A stretch of DNA of 64,000 nt, from contig OY740773.1 of assembly GCA_963513935.1 (NCBI GenBank), positions 104,579,291-104,643,290 of the forward strand. The letters run 5' to 3'. Each line of letters opens with the position of its first letter. The first letter of the stretch is position 1. The stretch comes from Aphrophora alni. Lineage: Eukaryota; Arthropoda; Insecta; Hemiptera; Aphrophoridae. The notes below the pieces were generated by a model, which did not search any database, was not told the DNA's origin, and saw nothing but the letters and a program-made list of their open reading frames with translations. Below, piece by piece: positions 21,669 to 33,712 of this stretch. A program made the translations under genes and the position numbers.

Positions 21669-24600
21669 CCACATGAAATCGCATCAATTTTATAATAAAT
21701 TCGAGATTTTGTTTACATGTTACTACCGACTCTCTGAATACTCAGTAAAGATTCAAACGCTTCTTTTGAACTAAACAAAATACTCTTCTAACAAATGGGA
21801 AGGTTTTGTTTGGCAGGATTAAACAAACAAGGCGAGCTAAGCGATTTCCAAAGTAACCTTATCTAAGGGTATAGATTACTTCTGCCTCAAGCACCAAATC
21901 CCTCATCAATTAGTTGATACCTCAATCTTTCCTTTACGAAATGTGAGATTCAATGGTAGTTTGGAAGAGAGTGGAATGGAATTCGTTTGCGTTTTAGCTT
22001 TGTACCGTATTTTCGTCTGTAAAAGAAAATAAGAAGTATAATTTAAGGTTGGTAATTATTTCGTCCTTTTTTTATTTATTTTCATGTTTTATCAGCTCAG
22101 GAAACCGTTTTGTCGTCTGTACGTAAGCACGATAGCGGCCACAGGAAATTAATAGGAAATTTGACATTTCGGATAATAATGTGTTCACAGAATCCTATTG
22201 AAATTCCGATAAAAATGGCTGCCATTTTGTTCAACTTACGACTTACTTAGACAGATATTTGCCGATGTAATGGTATCAGCCTCACATCTCTACGATAACA
22301 AATGTCAGAGCTATTGTCAAAAAATGTAAATTCGAACCCTGACTTCGCGAGAAAATTATATTCGTATAGTTAGGAGATCCGGTGACATGAGGCCCGCCGT
22401 GGTAGAGACACTGAGACGAGCGAAGGGAGTGAAGATTGAATCATCTCATCTTTACCACAATTCACATCTCGTAAACCATTGACCTGTTGAAAAACTGTAA
22501 AGGGGAACCTACTTTGTTTTTTTTACGATTAAAAAAAATAAATATTTTGGGAACTTGAAAATATAGCCGCCATTAACCAATATGGCGGCCAACTTAAAAT
22601 TTTTTTTATGGAAACCCCATGTTTATGGTATTATCTAAATCTACATAAAATTATAAGACTTTTTTATTCTTTGTAATTTTTTGATAATCCAACTCGTTTA
22701 GGAGTTACAGGTGCTTAAAGTTTCGAAAAACTGACGCGAGATGCATTTCCGTCAGGCGATTTTAACCACTTCCCATTGTTGAATCAAGTTAAAAATTGAA
22801 TTAAGACGTGTAAAAATCAACACAGGACTAAACGTAAAATAAATAGTTACTGGCTAATTCAGGAATATATAGATAGAAAATAAAAAAAGAACTAATACAA
22901 GTTCTTTTTAAAAAATTGTTAATTTTAAATTTGGGGATAAAAACATTACGATTTTTTCATAATCGGATTAACGATTTTGATCAAATTTTGCTCAGGTTGA
23001 AAAATCATTATAAAAAATGACGATTTTGGTTACAGTAAGTGAGAGATTTAGTGCACAATTTATTAGACAAATCTCGTAATTACAAGTTTTTCCTCAACAC
23101 ATTTGATTCCATTCGACATCGTTGCTAAAATATTAGGTTTACCTTCAAGAGGAAATGAATTGTTTGACAGAAATGCCTTTAATACACGATAAATATATAA
23201 TTTGTAGCCTGTTTACAGAATTTTAATTTGCCCTGATTATACTTTCATCACGACACAATGAGGCCCGGTGGGAATTGTTAGACAATGGTGACAGTCTTTC
23301 TTTCCCCGTTGGTTTCCTTTGATTTATTTCACATTATTGTGTGTTGGGAGTTTGAGAAGGAAATTTTCCCAACTAACACGTAATGGCTGACAGGTTTAGT
23401 TTATAATGTACGGAATCTAAAATTTTTGTTTGGTTTATCTAACAGTTGTTTATTTATGTTTTTCACTCTCCCACCACCAAAAATGTTGAGGGTCTCTCGA
23501 TATATTCGTTTACAAGTCGTCTAAGTCAAAAAAGTGTTTTTTAAAAAAAAATAATTCTGTCGTACATAGCCCTATGACGTAGACAGATTGTATACAATTT
23601 GACATGTGAGCATATTTTACAACATTCTTTTCCATTCTTTGGAATACCTGTAACCTAATATGTGGTGGTAATCGTAATAAAAACACAAAAACCATTTTCT
23701 CGAAATCAAATTGTGCTCTCGTATAGCCTTTAAATTCTCAAACAAAATATATTTCTCCCAAACCATTGGGTGGTTATGAAAAGGCTATAATTTTTCAAAA
23801 TCAACTCTACCAATTTCGATAAAATTTGGGTGAAAAAATTAATGACAGAAACTTTTGTGCAAAATTGGAAAAGTATACAGCGGTTCGGGAATAATTAGTA
23901 AAAAGAAAATTAGCATTCACTGTCGTTATTAAAAGCCATTTAAAAATGTAACCAATAATAAGACAACGGCTCCTGTAACAAATACAAAACACAATAAATA
24001 AATTATCTCTAATAAATTTAATAAAATACAATTTCAAATATTGCAAATTTTAAAATTAAAAAACCTTATAATTATTTTGAGAACGGTGTTTAGAAATTAC
24101 TTAATCAAAGTGTGCAAGAACGATGTTTTTGAGCACGCAAATCATATAGGTCCTTATTGAACCATATTATTATTTTTTAATTCGACATTTAAGGTTCTTT
24201 TTTACTTTTGGATTAACAAAAAACTGAATGGACGTTTTTTATACATTTGATTTTGGGGGTGGATTAGTGAAAGAGTTTGTGTTTTTTATTAATTAGTAGT
24301 AGTTCTTATGGTTAGGTATGTTAGAAAGTTAGTGCAGTGAGGGTTTATATCGTATAATTTAGAGCGTAACTATGTTGATTAAATAAACTATTAATATATT
24401 CTACAAATATAATTGTAAACAATCCCACATGTGTCTTTTAAGTTCTGTTTAATGCGGGTCCTAGTTGTTTTGTAGTTTGTTCTTTTACATCATTTTACAT
24501 CTTTGCACTATACAGTTCACTTTTATTTACTGAAAACTCTAATTAACAAAATTCTCTCAACCTCTGAGTTATTTACAGTACGCTGTCTACTAAGTGTCTT

Positions 24601-24974
24601 TGAATTTGTAAAAACAAAACTCAATTCAGTAAAATTTATTCAAAACAAAACGCTACGTAAAAATAAATGAATACGGAAAGAATAACACATAAAATGTAGA
24701 AGATACTGTATATGCCTAGGGATTTCTATGTAAAGCCTGCTTTATCATTCTTGTCACAATAAGGACAGAAGGAAATATTTTACGTTTCACAAAAACGTCT
24801 TTGCTGCAGTCAGAACAATGTATCATCATTAGTAACTAAAGCAGGGAGTGGATGGAAGTTACAAGAATACCAGAGTAATGTGTAACCAACGCAAGTCCTT
24901 CCTGTGGTATTGAATTTAGTTGTTAATATCTTCATCGCAGATTGATTTATTTTTTAACAAAACTACAGACGGTT
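21669..24974. other. No gene recognised
   Basis: About 3.3 kb of AT-rich sequence. It has an AATGGCTGCCATTTTG palindrome near 22210 (similar near 10190 and 63377), R2-like ACGATTTTGATCAAATTTT near 22970 and an R6-like piece near 24.23-24.36 kb. No coding signal was found; 61- and 79-codon minus-strand frames at 23.5-24.0 kb are AT-driven. Confidence 0.4.
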
Positions 24975-25760
24975 TAAAACGACTTTACAAGCGTGTAGAA
25001 ATGTATTCAATCGATAGGGGTGTCATGTTAAAGGAACACATGTAAAGTTTTTCATTAAACAGTAAATTTGGTTTGATTTGATTACCTTTTGTGATGTGGC
25101 AGATATCCAACCTGAAGTCAATTTCTTGTCAAACTGGAACCAGTAAATCAGGAGTTATTTCTGTAGTTTGGGAGGTCAGGAATATAGGAAGGTAAAGGCT
25201 GTGTATGCACTCAATCTTTAATGAAACTCCTCAAGGAATTCTAGTGGCGTCAAATCTGGTGAGCGATGGGGGCCTTGCATGACTAATCCGCTGATCTGGG
25301 AGTCGCTCGCTACGGAATTTCCGGACTATTTTGTGAGTGAGATACTTGCTGTTAGCGAAGTCCAATTTGGTCATCTTCCCCTAACTGTTGTATGAGATAA
25401 TTTTCAAGCATGTCTAGATACATAATACCATTTAAGAGTCTCTCTATAAAAAAAAAAAAAGGTGATAAAGACTTTCAATTGGCTGATGTCACAAAAATCA
25501 TTCACTTTTGGATTATGTCTTGCGCTAAAGTTTCATATTTATTTTCCCGTAACCCAAATTCTGCAGCGTTGAAATTCAACTTGCCACTGACGTGAAATAT
25601 AGATTCACGGCTACAAATTATCAAGTTTCCTTTTCTATCCGATACTTCTGCATAGAGTTACTGACGAGCGATTTTATCTGAATCTATCAGAAATTTGTTG
25701 TGTCATAGTAAATTTGTTGTGTCTCAAACAGTGTATACCAGTGTCTCATGATCCAAGATA
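24975..25760 (-). pseudogene. DDE transposase pseudogene, catalytic half
   Basis: Read on the minus strand in one main frame, broken by stops: SRESIFHVSGKLNF, FGLREN, GIMYLDMLENYLIQQLG, GPHRSPDLTPLEFL, ITPDLL, then EIDFRLDICHITKGNQ. This is the block order of the insect IS630/Tc1-mariner-like transposases (SDExxFHVSGxVN, GxxYLDML, QDGAPPH, WPPRSPDLTPLDFFLWG, ELDYRLDVCRVTxGAHIE). The first catalytic Asp of SDE is Arg, the QDGAPPH block is scrambled, and the last acid of SPDLTPLD is Glu. It is inactive. The N-terminal DNA-binding half is absent here; a separate relic of such a half lies at 48.9-49.2 kb. Terminal repeats were not identified. Confidence 0.8.
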
Positions 25761-26749
25761 CGTTCGTTTCTTACGTATGCGCGCAAAGTTGTTCTAAAAT
25801 ATGTAATTTCTCAAAATCCGCTGTATCGATTTCGTTTAAATTTTAGTGGAGTGTGAAGAATAATGACTCTAATCCTTGTACGAAATAGTAAGTAAAAATA
25901 TATTACGGTTTAGGAATAATTGATAAAAAAACAAAACAAACCTTGTCAGTGTCATAAAAAGCTTGATTTAAGTATGTTTTTATGACATAAGTAAAGCAAG
26001 TTAAATTTTTTACTTAAATATATATTCAAACACTGCATCCATATGCCTATTATTTGGTTAATTTTCATTTAGTTTTAAGGATGGTCGATTAAGAAAGTTT
26101 GAGCAATATTTTTACACCATCTATACACAGTTATTTTTTTTTTTTAATCTTATAAAATAAAGAAATAACAGTAATTTCCCCCGGGTTTATGAAGCTCCGT
26201 GTTGCGAGATATTTTGAATAAATTATTTAATTTGTCGTGCGAAATAACACGTGAGATTTTTGTTATTATATTAAGCATAATAACATAACCTCAATAACAG
26301 TAAATGCATTGTTCATTCCTATCTCTATAGTGAGTTTCTAGTTTAAACAGTGGTGGGAACTGCATGTAAAGTTTCTGCACTACTAATCATAATGAAAACA
26401 TTCGGTTGCATTATATTTTATGTACTGTATTCCAATTTTTTGTTCGTACAACTTAATTGTTTCCTGAACAAGGAGAATATTAGTTTGATCTGAAAAACGG
26501 AGTATCTCTAAATACTTTTTAAATCCTAAAAATCATACATTTATATAAATTAATATGAGTTACGGTTAAATCCCCCTAAAATCAGTTGTTTAATATAGAA
26601 TCATGTTTTACCAATTGCATTGAAGTGAATTTAATTTCTATCTGATTAATATACAAATTGGGGAAAATTCCGGCATGTATTGCGATATCTCAACTTCTAT
26701 TTGGAGTAGCAAGGTTATAGACATATCAATGGAAAGCTCGTATCTACAG
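25761..26749. other. No gene recognised
   Basis: AT-rich. It contains an R6-like AAAGTTTGAGCAATATTTTT near 26094 and CTCAAAATCCGCTGTATCGA (R2-like) near 25811. No coding region. Confidence 0.4.
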
Positions 26750-27870
26750 GGTGTACCAAAACTCAGGTTTCATGAACAGGATTTTCCGAAAAAAATATGA
26801 AACTAATTTTCCCCTCTTTAAAAAAAGTTTTTCGCCTCTCAGTTGCATCTGAAAAGTCCTATATATTTTACTTGATACTATGTTATGAGGAATTTAATTT
26901 CACAGTCTGATTTCATTTTTACTCGATTAGTAGAGGGAAATTAGTCCAAAAAAATTGATGTAAAGTGATATAACTGGAAAATTAATTTTTTAATTTTTTT
27001 ATACATGCAACTGAGTGGGAAACCGAAAAAAATTAGCAAAATCGGACTATAGCTTTGTTAGAAAAATACATTTTTCAGAGGTCGATATGTACATCAAATT
27101 TAAGGACTTTTTTAGTAAAGGACAGTGCTTTAAACGGGATCTCAAAAGGTTCATACTATCGAAAACGACGGGTTAGACACCAAAGAACTATCGTTTATGG
27201 TGTAACAAAATTTAGGCGATCACCAAGATCTTGGAATCAACTAAAAATATTATTAAGAAGAGGATCAAGCGAAATGTCGTGAAATTAAAACACCGCGTTT
27301 TAACGCTAAAAAGATAGTGCAGTTGTAATTACAAAAAGATGAGATTAATTTATTTTCTACGAAATTTGTGGTCCTGTTATTTTCATTTTAAAAATATTAC
27401 CAGTTATGACATTTTAAACTGCTTTCCAGTTTAAAAAAAATGGAAATTAAAACTTTTCCTTACTATATTAGGCATTTTATTGAGATATAGGCCTAGTCTA
27501 ATACATTTAAAAACTAAATACAGGTTGATTGTTATATTACAGTTTATTGAAGTATATGTGCTGGTAAAAAGCGGTTCTAGCACGAACTTTTTGTAAATTT
27601 AAAACCCCCTCATTTTCGACAGGATGCACCTTTTGAGATTCGGTTGACAGCACTGAACTCTACTAACAAAGACCTTTAATTTGATGTAGATATCGACCTA
27701 TGCTCTTATTTAAGATTTTCTTTTGACTTCCTCTGGGCCGTCCTCCATTGTAGTTGGACAGTCATTAAGCGCATCAAAACCAAAGTATTTAGATTCAATA
27801 TTGATATGCGGAGTTTCAATTTTTTTAACTTAAAACTTTTAAAAAGTTAAGGGGGGAGAGACTTAAAACT
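26750..27870. mobile_element. CAGGGTG-type element with inverted internal blocks
   Basis: CTACAGGGTGTACCAAAACT at about 26749 is a typical left terminus of the fold-back elements here. The block GATATGTACATCAAATTTAA near 27083 reappears inverted near 27680 (TTTAATTTGATGTAGATATC), and ACGGGATCTCAAAAGG near 27135 is inverted as the CCTTTTGAGATTCGG stretch near 27630. The latter blocks match arm sequences of element B. The right terminus was not located. A 75-codon frame at 27055-27282 lies in an arm and is not called. Confidence 0.55.
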
Positions 27871-28129
27871 CGTCCTATCTGTGTAAAAGAAAAATATACC
27901 AATCACTTTTCCAGCCGTGTACAAGATAGTCAACTCGTGTTGTTTACCGTACGATGTTTGGAGATATAAACGATCAACATCATTAGAGACGTCAAGTTTC
28001 AAGATAAACTGCCCATTTCATCGAACTTTGTCTAAATCTGTAGTGTTTTACTGATCAACAATCGGATAACATTTGGTAAACTTTTTATACGCGTCGTTAA
28101 AGTCTACACATCTTTGAAATAGTTTATTG

Positions 28130-28470
28130 TGTAATTAAACGCGGTACAATGTAAATCTTATCTACGCAATTTTAACTCCAAAACTGTAAGTACGATTTTA
28201 ATGAAATTTGCCAAGATTGTTTAGACTACTCCTAAAACCGGAAAAAATACAGCGATCATATTTGGAAAATTGGCGGTATAAACTTTTTTTGTAATTAAAT
28301 ATTGCATGTGGGGTATCAAATTAAGGGGGAGATTGCACTGATTATGAATATTTATTTAGTTGTTCCTAAGTTTTCAACTTAGCGGCGCAGTAAAGTCGTA
28401 TACCTTCTGCCCTTCCATTCTAATTTGTACACTGTAAGTTCGTAAAATTGAAAAATATTGTGTGCATAAC
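28130..28470 (+). repeat. Dispersed repeat R4, copy 2
   Basis: Diverged copy of the 13.38-13.70 kb repeat: TTTAACTCCAAAACTG, GATTTTAATGAAATTTGCC, AATTAAATATTGCATGTG, GGTATCAAATTAAG, TGTTCCTAAGTTTTCAAC. It lacks an open frame beyond chance. Confidence 0.7.
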
Positions 28471-29239
28471 TTAAATAAATTTTTTAACAATATTACCGTT
28501 AAGCTAATAAAATTAGACAGTCTAGATAGTTTAAATAATACGTTTAAATGATTACGTAGGGTTGGCTCGACACTTTGGAGAACTAGGGGGGGAACTAGGG
28601 TCATTTGTTCAAACTCCTGCTTAATGAGCAACCCTTCTTGGAATTGGAGGTGTTTGTTCGGTCAGCCGAAGAGCGACACTCAAGTGACGAGGTTCGTCTT
28701 CTGTCAGAATAGTATGACTTGTTATTCGCGGGTAGTATTCTCTGGTCTTGGCTAGTCCTTGGCTAACCTAAGTTCTTTATAACTAACAGAAAGCACAATA
28801 CCAATCATAACTATTCTGAACTCATGAGGCACTGTTGAAGTTTATTTAAGTATCCAATTAGATGATATGTCATATTGTCGATGGGCTTTATTATTGCGAT
28901 GACCATATTTTCTAACCTAACCTAAGCAATACCCGCCCGACTGATACCTGATCCGTTCACATTTCCAGGAGGAAGTGATTGCAATTGACTGGGGCGGCCA
29001 ATATGTCTCGCCAACCCCACTTCGAGGCAACCCCACGACACCGTTAAAATTGAGCCCATATTAAATTGCAAGTTGTAATTTTTGAGAATTTATCTCGTTA
29101 TGAATTAATAAAAAAACTAAATCCATACAAAACCATTGAAAATGATGTTATTTTTTTAACTAAATACCTCTGTACGACCGAATAGAAGCCAGTATGAAGA
29201 TGGTAGGTAATGTTTTTAGAACGGCTAGTTGTCTGTAAG
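28471..29239. other. No firm gene; CCTAA tract and a more GC-rich patch
   Basis: A CTAACCTAACCTAAG tract lies at about 28913. From 28925 to 29060 the sequence is richer in GC; CATTTCCAG at about 28965 followed by a short plus-strand open stretch (EEVIAIDWGGQYVS) looks weakly exon-like, but no donor is evident. Confidence 0.25.
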
Positions 29240-29417
29240 TGCCGGGGAATTATACCTACACTGATCTAATTTCTCGCTACTAGCTTGCAGGGTTGCACCA
29301 GCAGGGAATTCCTGAACTTCCCTCCATCTGTCGATCCTGTGAGATTTCGATTTTTGATGTCACCTATAAAGACGTACAACCTAACCTAACCTAACCTACC
29401 CTAACCTAACCTAACCT
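29240..29417 (+). repeat. R5 copy 2 followed by interstitial CCTAA tract
   Basis: CTAATTTCTCGCTACTAGCT, GGTTGCACCAGCAGGGA and GAACTTCCCTCCATCTGTCG match R5 at 13.95 kb. About 30 bases downstream a (CCTAA)n tract with one CCCTAA variant spans about 29377-29417. Confidence 0.75.
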
Positions 29418-30129
29418 CTAATTATTTTTAGGGTACTGGATATATGATAAACAATCATTTAGATAATCATTTTTATAATGACCCAGAAGTGTTTCGCCAT
29501 TAAACAAAAAAAAAAAAATAAATAAATCCACTTCACAAAGATTGAAATTCCAGTTATCAAACACTGTTAAACTTTCCTTCCCAATAATAATTTGACTTGT
29601 AAAAACAAAATAATTTCCTTCTCTTGAAACATTTCATGTTTGAGAACGACATTTACTGGTAAATGAAATAAATGCACAGCAAATCAAAGTCAACGGAGCG
29701 GAATTGCGTAGCCAGCTGTTTAGTATCGACAGGTCGCTTCTCATTTGGAATCAGGATCACGATCACGATGCTTAACGCGGTTAATGATCCAAAGAAGGGT
29801 CATTGCGCACGCGTCATTGCGCACCTACATGTGAGTAATTCAAACGGAAGTCTGTACCTCACCGCTGATGTAATGTTATATCCCTCATCGTTAACACGAT
29901 TTCACGTTTCAAAATGTAATCAAGAGGGGATTTGAAACTGTGGAAAAGATTTAATGAACTTTCTCACTCGCCTATTAATCGAATTAAAAACGAATCATGG
30001 AAGTCAATAAACTTATTGTAAATTGTTATTAGTTAAAATTAATCTGGTAATAACGATTTTCAAAGTTTATTTTTGTTTGTCAATTATTCCTTTTGTTTTT
30101 ACATGAGGTTTTGTAACTAATCTTCACTG
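29418..30129. other. No firm gene; weak exon-like patch
   Basis: From 29690 to 29900 the sequence is less AT-rich, is open in one plus-strand frame (29672-29935) and contains a donor-like GTGAGTAA at 29831. No recognisable peptide or convincing acceptor was found. Confidence 0.2.
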
Positions 30130-31110
30130 TACACTTTGATGAACTGATTTTGAGAAAGTAATTGTTTAAAAACCCTTGTATCTAATTTTTTGTTCCCCCT
30201 TCCCCACCCAATAACTCGATAATCGGTATTTTTGGTGAGATGGCGACCAATTCGTTTTGTTTGATCCTTAGAAATTACATAATGTTCAAAATTTGATCAA
30301 AATTGTTTGAGACGATTTCGTGAAATTGCGTATTTAATTTTTTTTAAAGACATACGGCCGATTTTGTATCTGTTTTCCCTCGATAACCCAGAAACAGATT
30401 TTTTTTTTTGAAATAGCGCACAATACGTTCTGATTTGTTCCTTAGAGAGACATTATGTTAAAAATTTGATGAAAATCGTTTAAGCCGATTTTGAAAAATT
30501 GTGTTTTATACGACACTCATTGCCGATTTGGTTGCTGTTTTCCCCCGATAACTCAAAAACAGACATTTTTGGGGAGATATGGACCAATACGTTCAGGTTT
30601 ATTCCTTAGAGATTACACATGTTCAACATTTTTCAAAATCGTTTGACCGATTTTGAGAACTTGCGTGTTTTATAAGACCCAGCAGATTTTATTACCGTTT
30701 CCCCGATAACTCAAAAACAGACATTTTTGGAGAGATGTGAAGCAATACGTTCTGGTTTATTCCTTAGAGATTACACATGTTCAACATTTTATCAAAATCG
30801 CTTGAGCCGATTTTGAAAACTTGCGTGTTTTATAAGACACAGCAGATTTTATTACTGTTTCCTCGATAACTCAAAAACAGACATTTTTGGAGAGATGTGA
30901 AGCAATACGTTCTGGTTTATTCCTTAGAGATTACACATGTTCAACATTTTATCAAAATCGTTTAACCGATTTCGAGCTATTGCCTATTTTATGACACACG
31001 GCCAATTATGTTGCTCTTTTTTTTCTCTCGATAGCTTAAAAACAAATATTTTTGGAGTGATGGGGACCAATACTTTCTGGTTTGTTCCTTAGAGAGACAC
31101 ATGTTGAATC
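30130..31110 (+). repeat. R2 tandem array, six units of about 160 bp
   Basis: The landmark AGACATTTTTGG (or a variant) occurs near 30226, 30396, 30561, 30719, 30879 and 31044. Each unit runs CGATAACTCAAAAACAGAC, ATTTTTGGAGAGATG, AGCAATACGTTCTGGTTTAT, CCTTAGAGATTACACATG, TTCAACATTTTATCAAAATC and CCGATTTTGA. Units 3-5 are closest to each other. Single diverged copies are dispersed elsewhere (18.8, 34.0, 42.4, 48.7, 61.8, 62.2 kb) in both orientations. Confidence 0.9.
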
Positions 31111-31113
31111 ACA

Positions 31114-31611
31114 GCTGTAATTTAACATAATAACAATAGTTGCATGACTTGTGGAGATTTTAACGAGATGATAAAAATAAAGTTGCATTACAAAATGGCA
31201 AAAACTGAGTTGATTAATGAATATAAATGTGAGAATTCTATTAGCTTAACGTTAAAATCTTATCAAACCACTAGAGTTACATTAAATAGTCAAACAAAGT
31301 AAATTAAATTATTGATTCACAGTTTTCAACATAGTTCCTGTATAAAGGACCGACGCTGTAATTTAACACAACTACACAATAAATAGTCGATGACTTGTAA
31401 AGATTGTGGAGATTTTAACGAGAGGATAGAAATGAAGATTAAACAAATTAAATGGTAGCCTATATTGTAGCATTAAAAAATTTCAAAAACTGAATTCATT
31501 ATTGAACATAAAAGTCACAATTCTAATAGTTTAAAGTTAAAGTCTTATCAAAACTATTACAGTTACATTAAATATTCAAACTTTAATTTAAATTCACACT
31601 TTTCAACAGAG
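31114..31611 (+). repeat. Tandem duplication of about 240 bp
   Basis: Copies at about 31114-31350 and 31355-31611 share GCTGTAATTTAACA, GATTTTAACGAGA, CTTATCAAA and AGAGTTACATTAAAT-type landmarks, with indels. It directly abuts the R2 array. No coding signal. Confidence 0.8.
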
Positions 31612-32160
31612 TTGTATTTAAGTTTCTCATCTGTTTAATTTATTTTAAAAACTCTTTAATGGAGGTTAATCATTGTTAAATAAACAATAACGAGGTTTCA
31701 AAATTATCACGAAGACACTAAGTGTCTCGTCATTGTTTAACGTTATTCATCCGTTGTTTTTCGAATCTGGGATAATTACGTTTGAGTCACTTTTGGTTAG
31801 GTTCCGGGTTCATTGTTGTATTGATAAATACTGGGTTATCAAACTGTGCTTTCCTAATAAAAATAAAAATAGGTTATTAAAAAGGATAAACAAAAGAGTT
31901 GAATATTACAGTAAAACTGTTTACTGTTTAAGAAAGGACCGTAAAAAGAAGAAAATAAAAAAAGTGTTGCTTGTAGAATTAGTTGCCCCCACAGAATTAA
32001 TTATGTCGTAACCATATTTAAGTAGTGCGAAAAAAGGCAGGTGGTAAAAGAAAAAAAATTGTAATAAACAAATAAATATAATAAAGATAAAGTAGATCAG
32101 AAAGATAAAGACTTACTGAGTTATATGTACTTTCTTTTCTCCAGAGACCATATTGTAGGG
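31612..32160. other. No gene recognised
   Basis: AT-rich; a 92-codon frame at 31733-32011 is Lys/Ile-rich without motifs. Confidence 0.4.
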
Positions 32161-32164
32161 TAGA

Positions 32165-32345
32165 AACAAAAGTATCTCAACTCATCCCATCGGCCATCAT
32201 CGCCATCACTTCTTCCCAAGCCATCATCGCCATCACTTTTCTCCAAGCCATCATATCCTTCACTTTTCCCCCATACCAGCATTGCCTTTTACTTCTCCTC
32301 AAGCCATCATCATCTTAACTTCTCATCATGTCTTCTTCATCACAT
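32165..32345 (-). repeat. CATCATCGCCATCACTT-type short tandem repeat
   Basis: CCATCATCGCCATCACTT with C-rich linkers repeats at roughly 35-base spacing from about 32188 and decays to the right. It adjoins a LINE tail fragment. Confidence 0.6.
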
Positions 32346-32570
32346 TTAACTCCTCCACTCTTAACTTCATATCATCATCAGCGTCTTAACCTTCTGTAAC
32401 CTCGCTGATTCCACTCCTTAGGAATCATCTCATCCTCCTTCTTTCTTAAAATATGTTCAATCCATTTCTACATCCTCTTCTTCAATTTAACCCTTATCGA
32501 TCTTTCGTTCGTTTCCATAGTTCCCATTTGCTGGTTTGTGTGCTTACTTATTCTTCTCGACTCAAAGTCT
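32345..32570 (-). pseudogene. LINE ORF2 C-terminal fragment
   Basis: The minus strand reads ERSIRVKLKKRM, then KWIEHILRKKEDEMI and PKEWNQRGYRRLRR around one stop. This is the order RxxIRxRKWxWIGHxLRK-xxxI-xxWNPQGKRRRGRP seen near the C-terminus of non-LTR retrotransposon reverse transcriptases. It resembles the unit amplified at 6.3-7.3 kb, so it may be the same family. The body upstream is missing. Confidence 0.7.
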
Positions 32571-32914
32571 TACAACCAATGAGTTGGACATACATAACGT
32601 TCAAAAAGTTTTGTCACTCGCTAGAAATTTTAGTTGAATAATTTAAACTGAAGATCTCTTCGACAAAATCATTAGCTGACTAGTCTGTTGGATCTTAAAT
32701 CTTTCTTGTAGTAGACCAGTGTATGATAACAGTTCTAATTAGTGAAATGAGCAATTCCATTAACTTTTGATTGTTTCTTGTCACTTTTATATACAGTATA
32801 TAGTTATTGTGACACAACTTTAGGGTTGTTTCTTGTTTCACCTTTAGTTATCTAAGCAACCCACCTTCAGGAGTTCACTTCAGTGAGTCTTTGGGAACCC
32901 TAGAAAACCTTTTT
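32571..32914. other. No gene recognised
   Basis: AT-rich, nothing identified. Confidence 0.4.
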
Positions 32915-33085
32915 CAGGTAGTCTTGGGAATCCTCTATTTCATCTTTGTTATCAAATCTCTCTTGACCAACTTTTCATCTTTCCCGACAATGAGACGAAG
33001 CTTGAGGTTTCTATACTATTTTCTTTTTTTTACAAGGCGATAATGTCCGAGACGTTTTTTACATTTAAACAACATTAAACGTAGT
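32915..33085 (+). repeat. Dispersed repeat R1
   Basis: CTCTTGACCAACTTTTCATC, TTTCCCGACAATGA, AAGGCGATAATGTCCGAGAC and CATTTAAACAACATTAAA follow the R1 order. Confidence 0.7.
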
Positions 33086-33712
33086 TGTAAAATTTGAGTC
33101 TACATTTCCATTTCTGTCATGTTCTTTTCACTTGATAATGAGAGTTGATTAATCCTGTCGAAACGTCATGTATTATTTTTTTATTTAGACAAAAGATGAC
33201 AAATAGGCTGACAAGTTAAAACAATCTTTAACTCTAATATTAAGTTTAAATACTTTTTCTCTAAAACTGAAAATAAAATATTCAAGACCTTGGTAGTTGA
33301 GAGCAGTTCAAATCTCCTTCATTATGAAGAGGAAGGTATTAAGTCCGCTGAGTGGATCTAAAGGTTCTATACAAACACATTGAGATGGAAGACTTAATCG
33401 CTTCGGCTGCTCCTGTAATTTCCGATAAGTTGGACTGTACTTCTGCTTCTTGTGAAGTCTGAGAGACTGTATCATGATTGAAAAGGAGAGAAGTTAAGCT
33501 CAAACCTGTCAAGTGGAGATATACAACTACTCTATATAAAACACGATTACAAGGAAAATATAATCTGAAACTTGGACAGTATTTCCGCTGCTTTAAGTTT
33601 TATTTCCTCACAAATACGTAGTATAGGGAAAGTTATGAGATGGGTCAAAAAATCGATGTCAAGTTTTTTAACGGATATATCAATTTTGAGTTCAAATTTG
33701 GTATCTGGGGAT
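33086..33712. other. No gene recognised
   Basis: AT-rich unique or diverged repeat sequence; overlapping short frames at 33.55-33.77 kb are not supported. Confidence 0.4.

Noticed and set aside
29672..29935. 87-codon frame with a GTGAGTAA donor-like site
   Set aside because: No convincing acceptor, no recognised peptide, and the frame runs on through the putative intron. Kept only as a weak note.
32900..32920. Third ratchet-like site (CCTTTTTCAG followed by GTAGTC)
   Set aside because: The donor half GTAGTC is weak and the pyrimidine tract is short compared with the sites at 17.12 and 51.02 kb.
33127..33165. TGATAATGAGAG, TCGAAACGTC as another hammerhead
   Set aside because: GAAACGTC fits, but the CUGANGA core is missing (CTTGATAATGA) and no stem II pairs properly.
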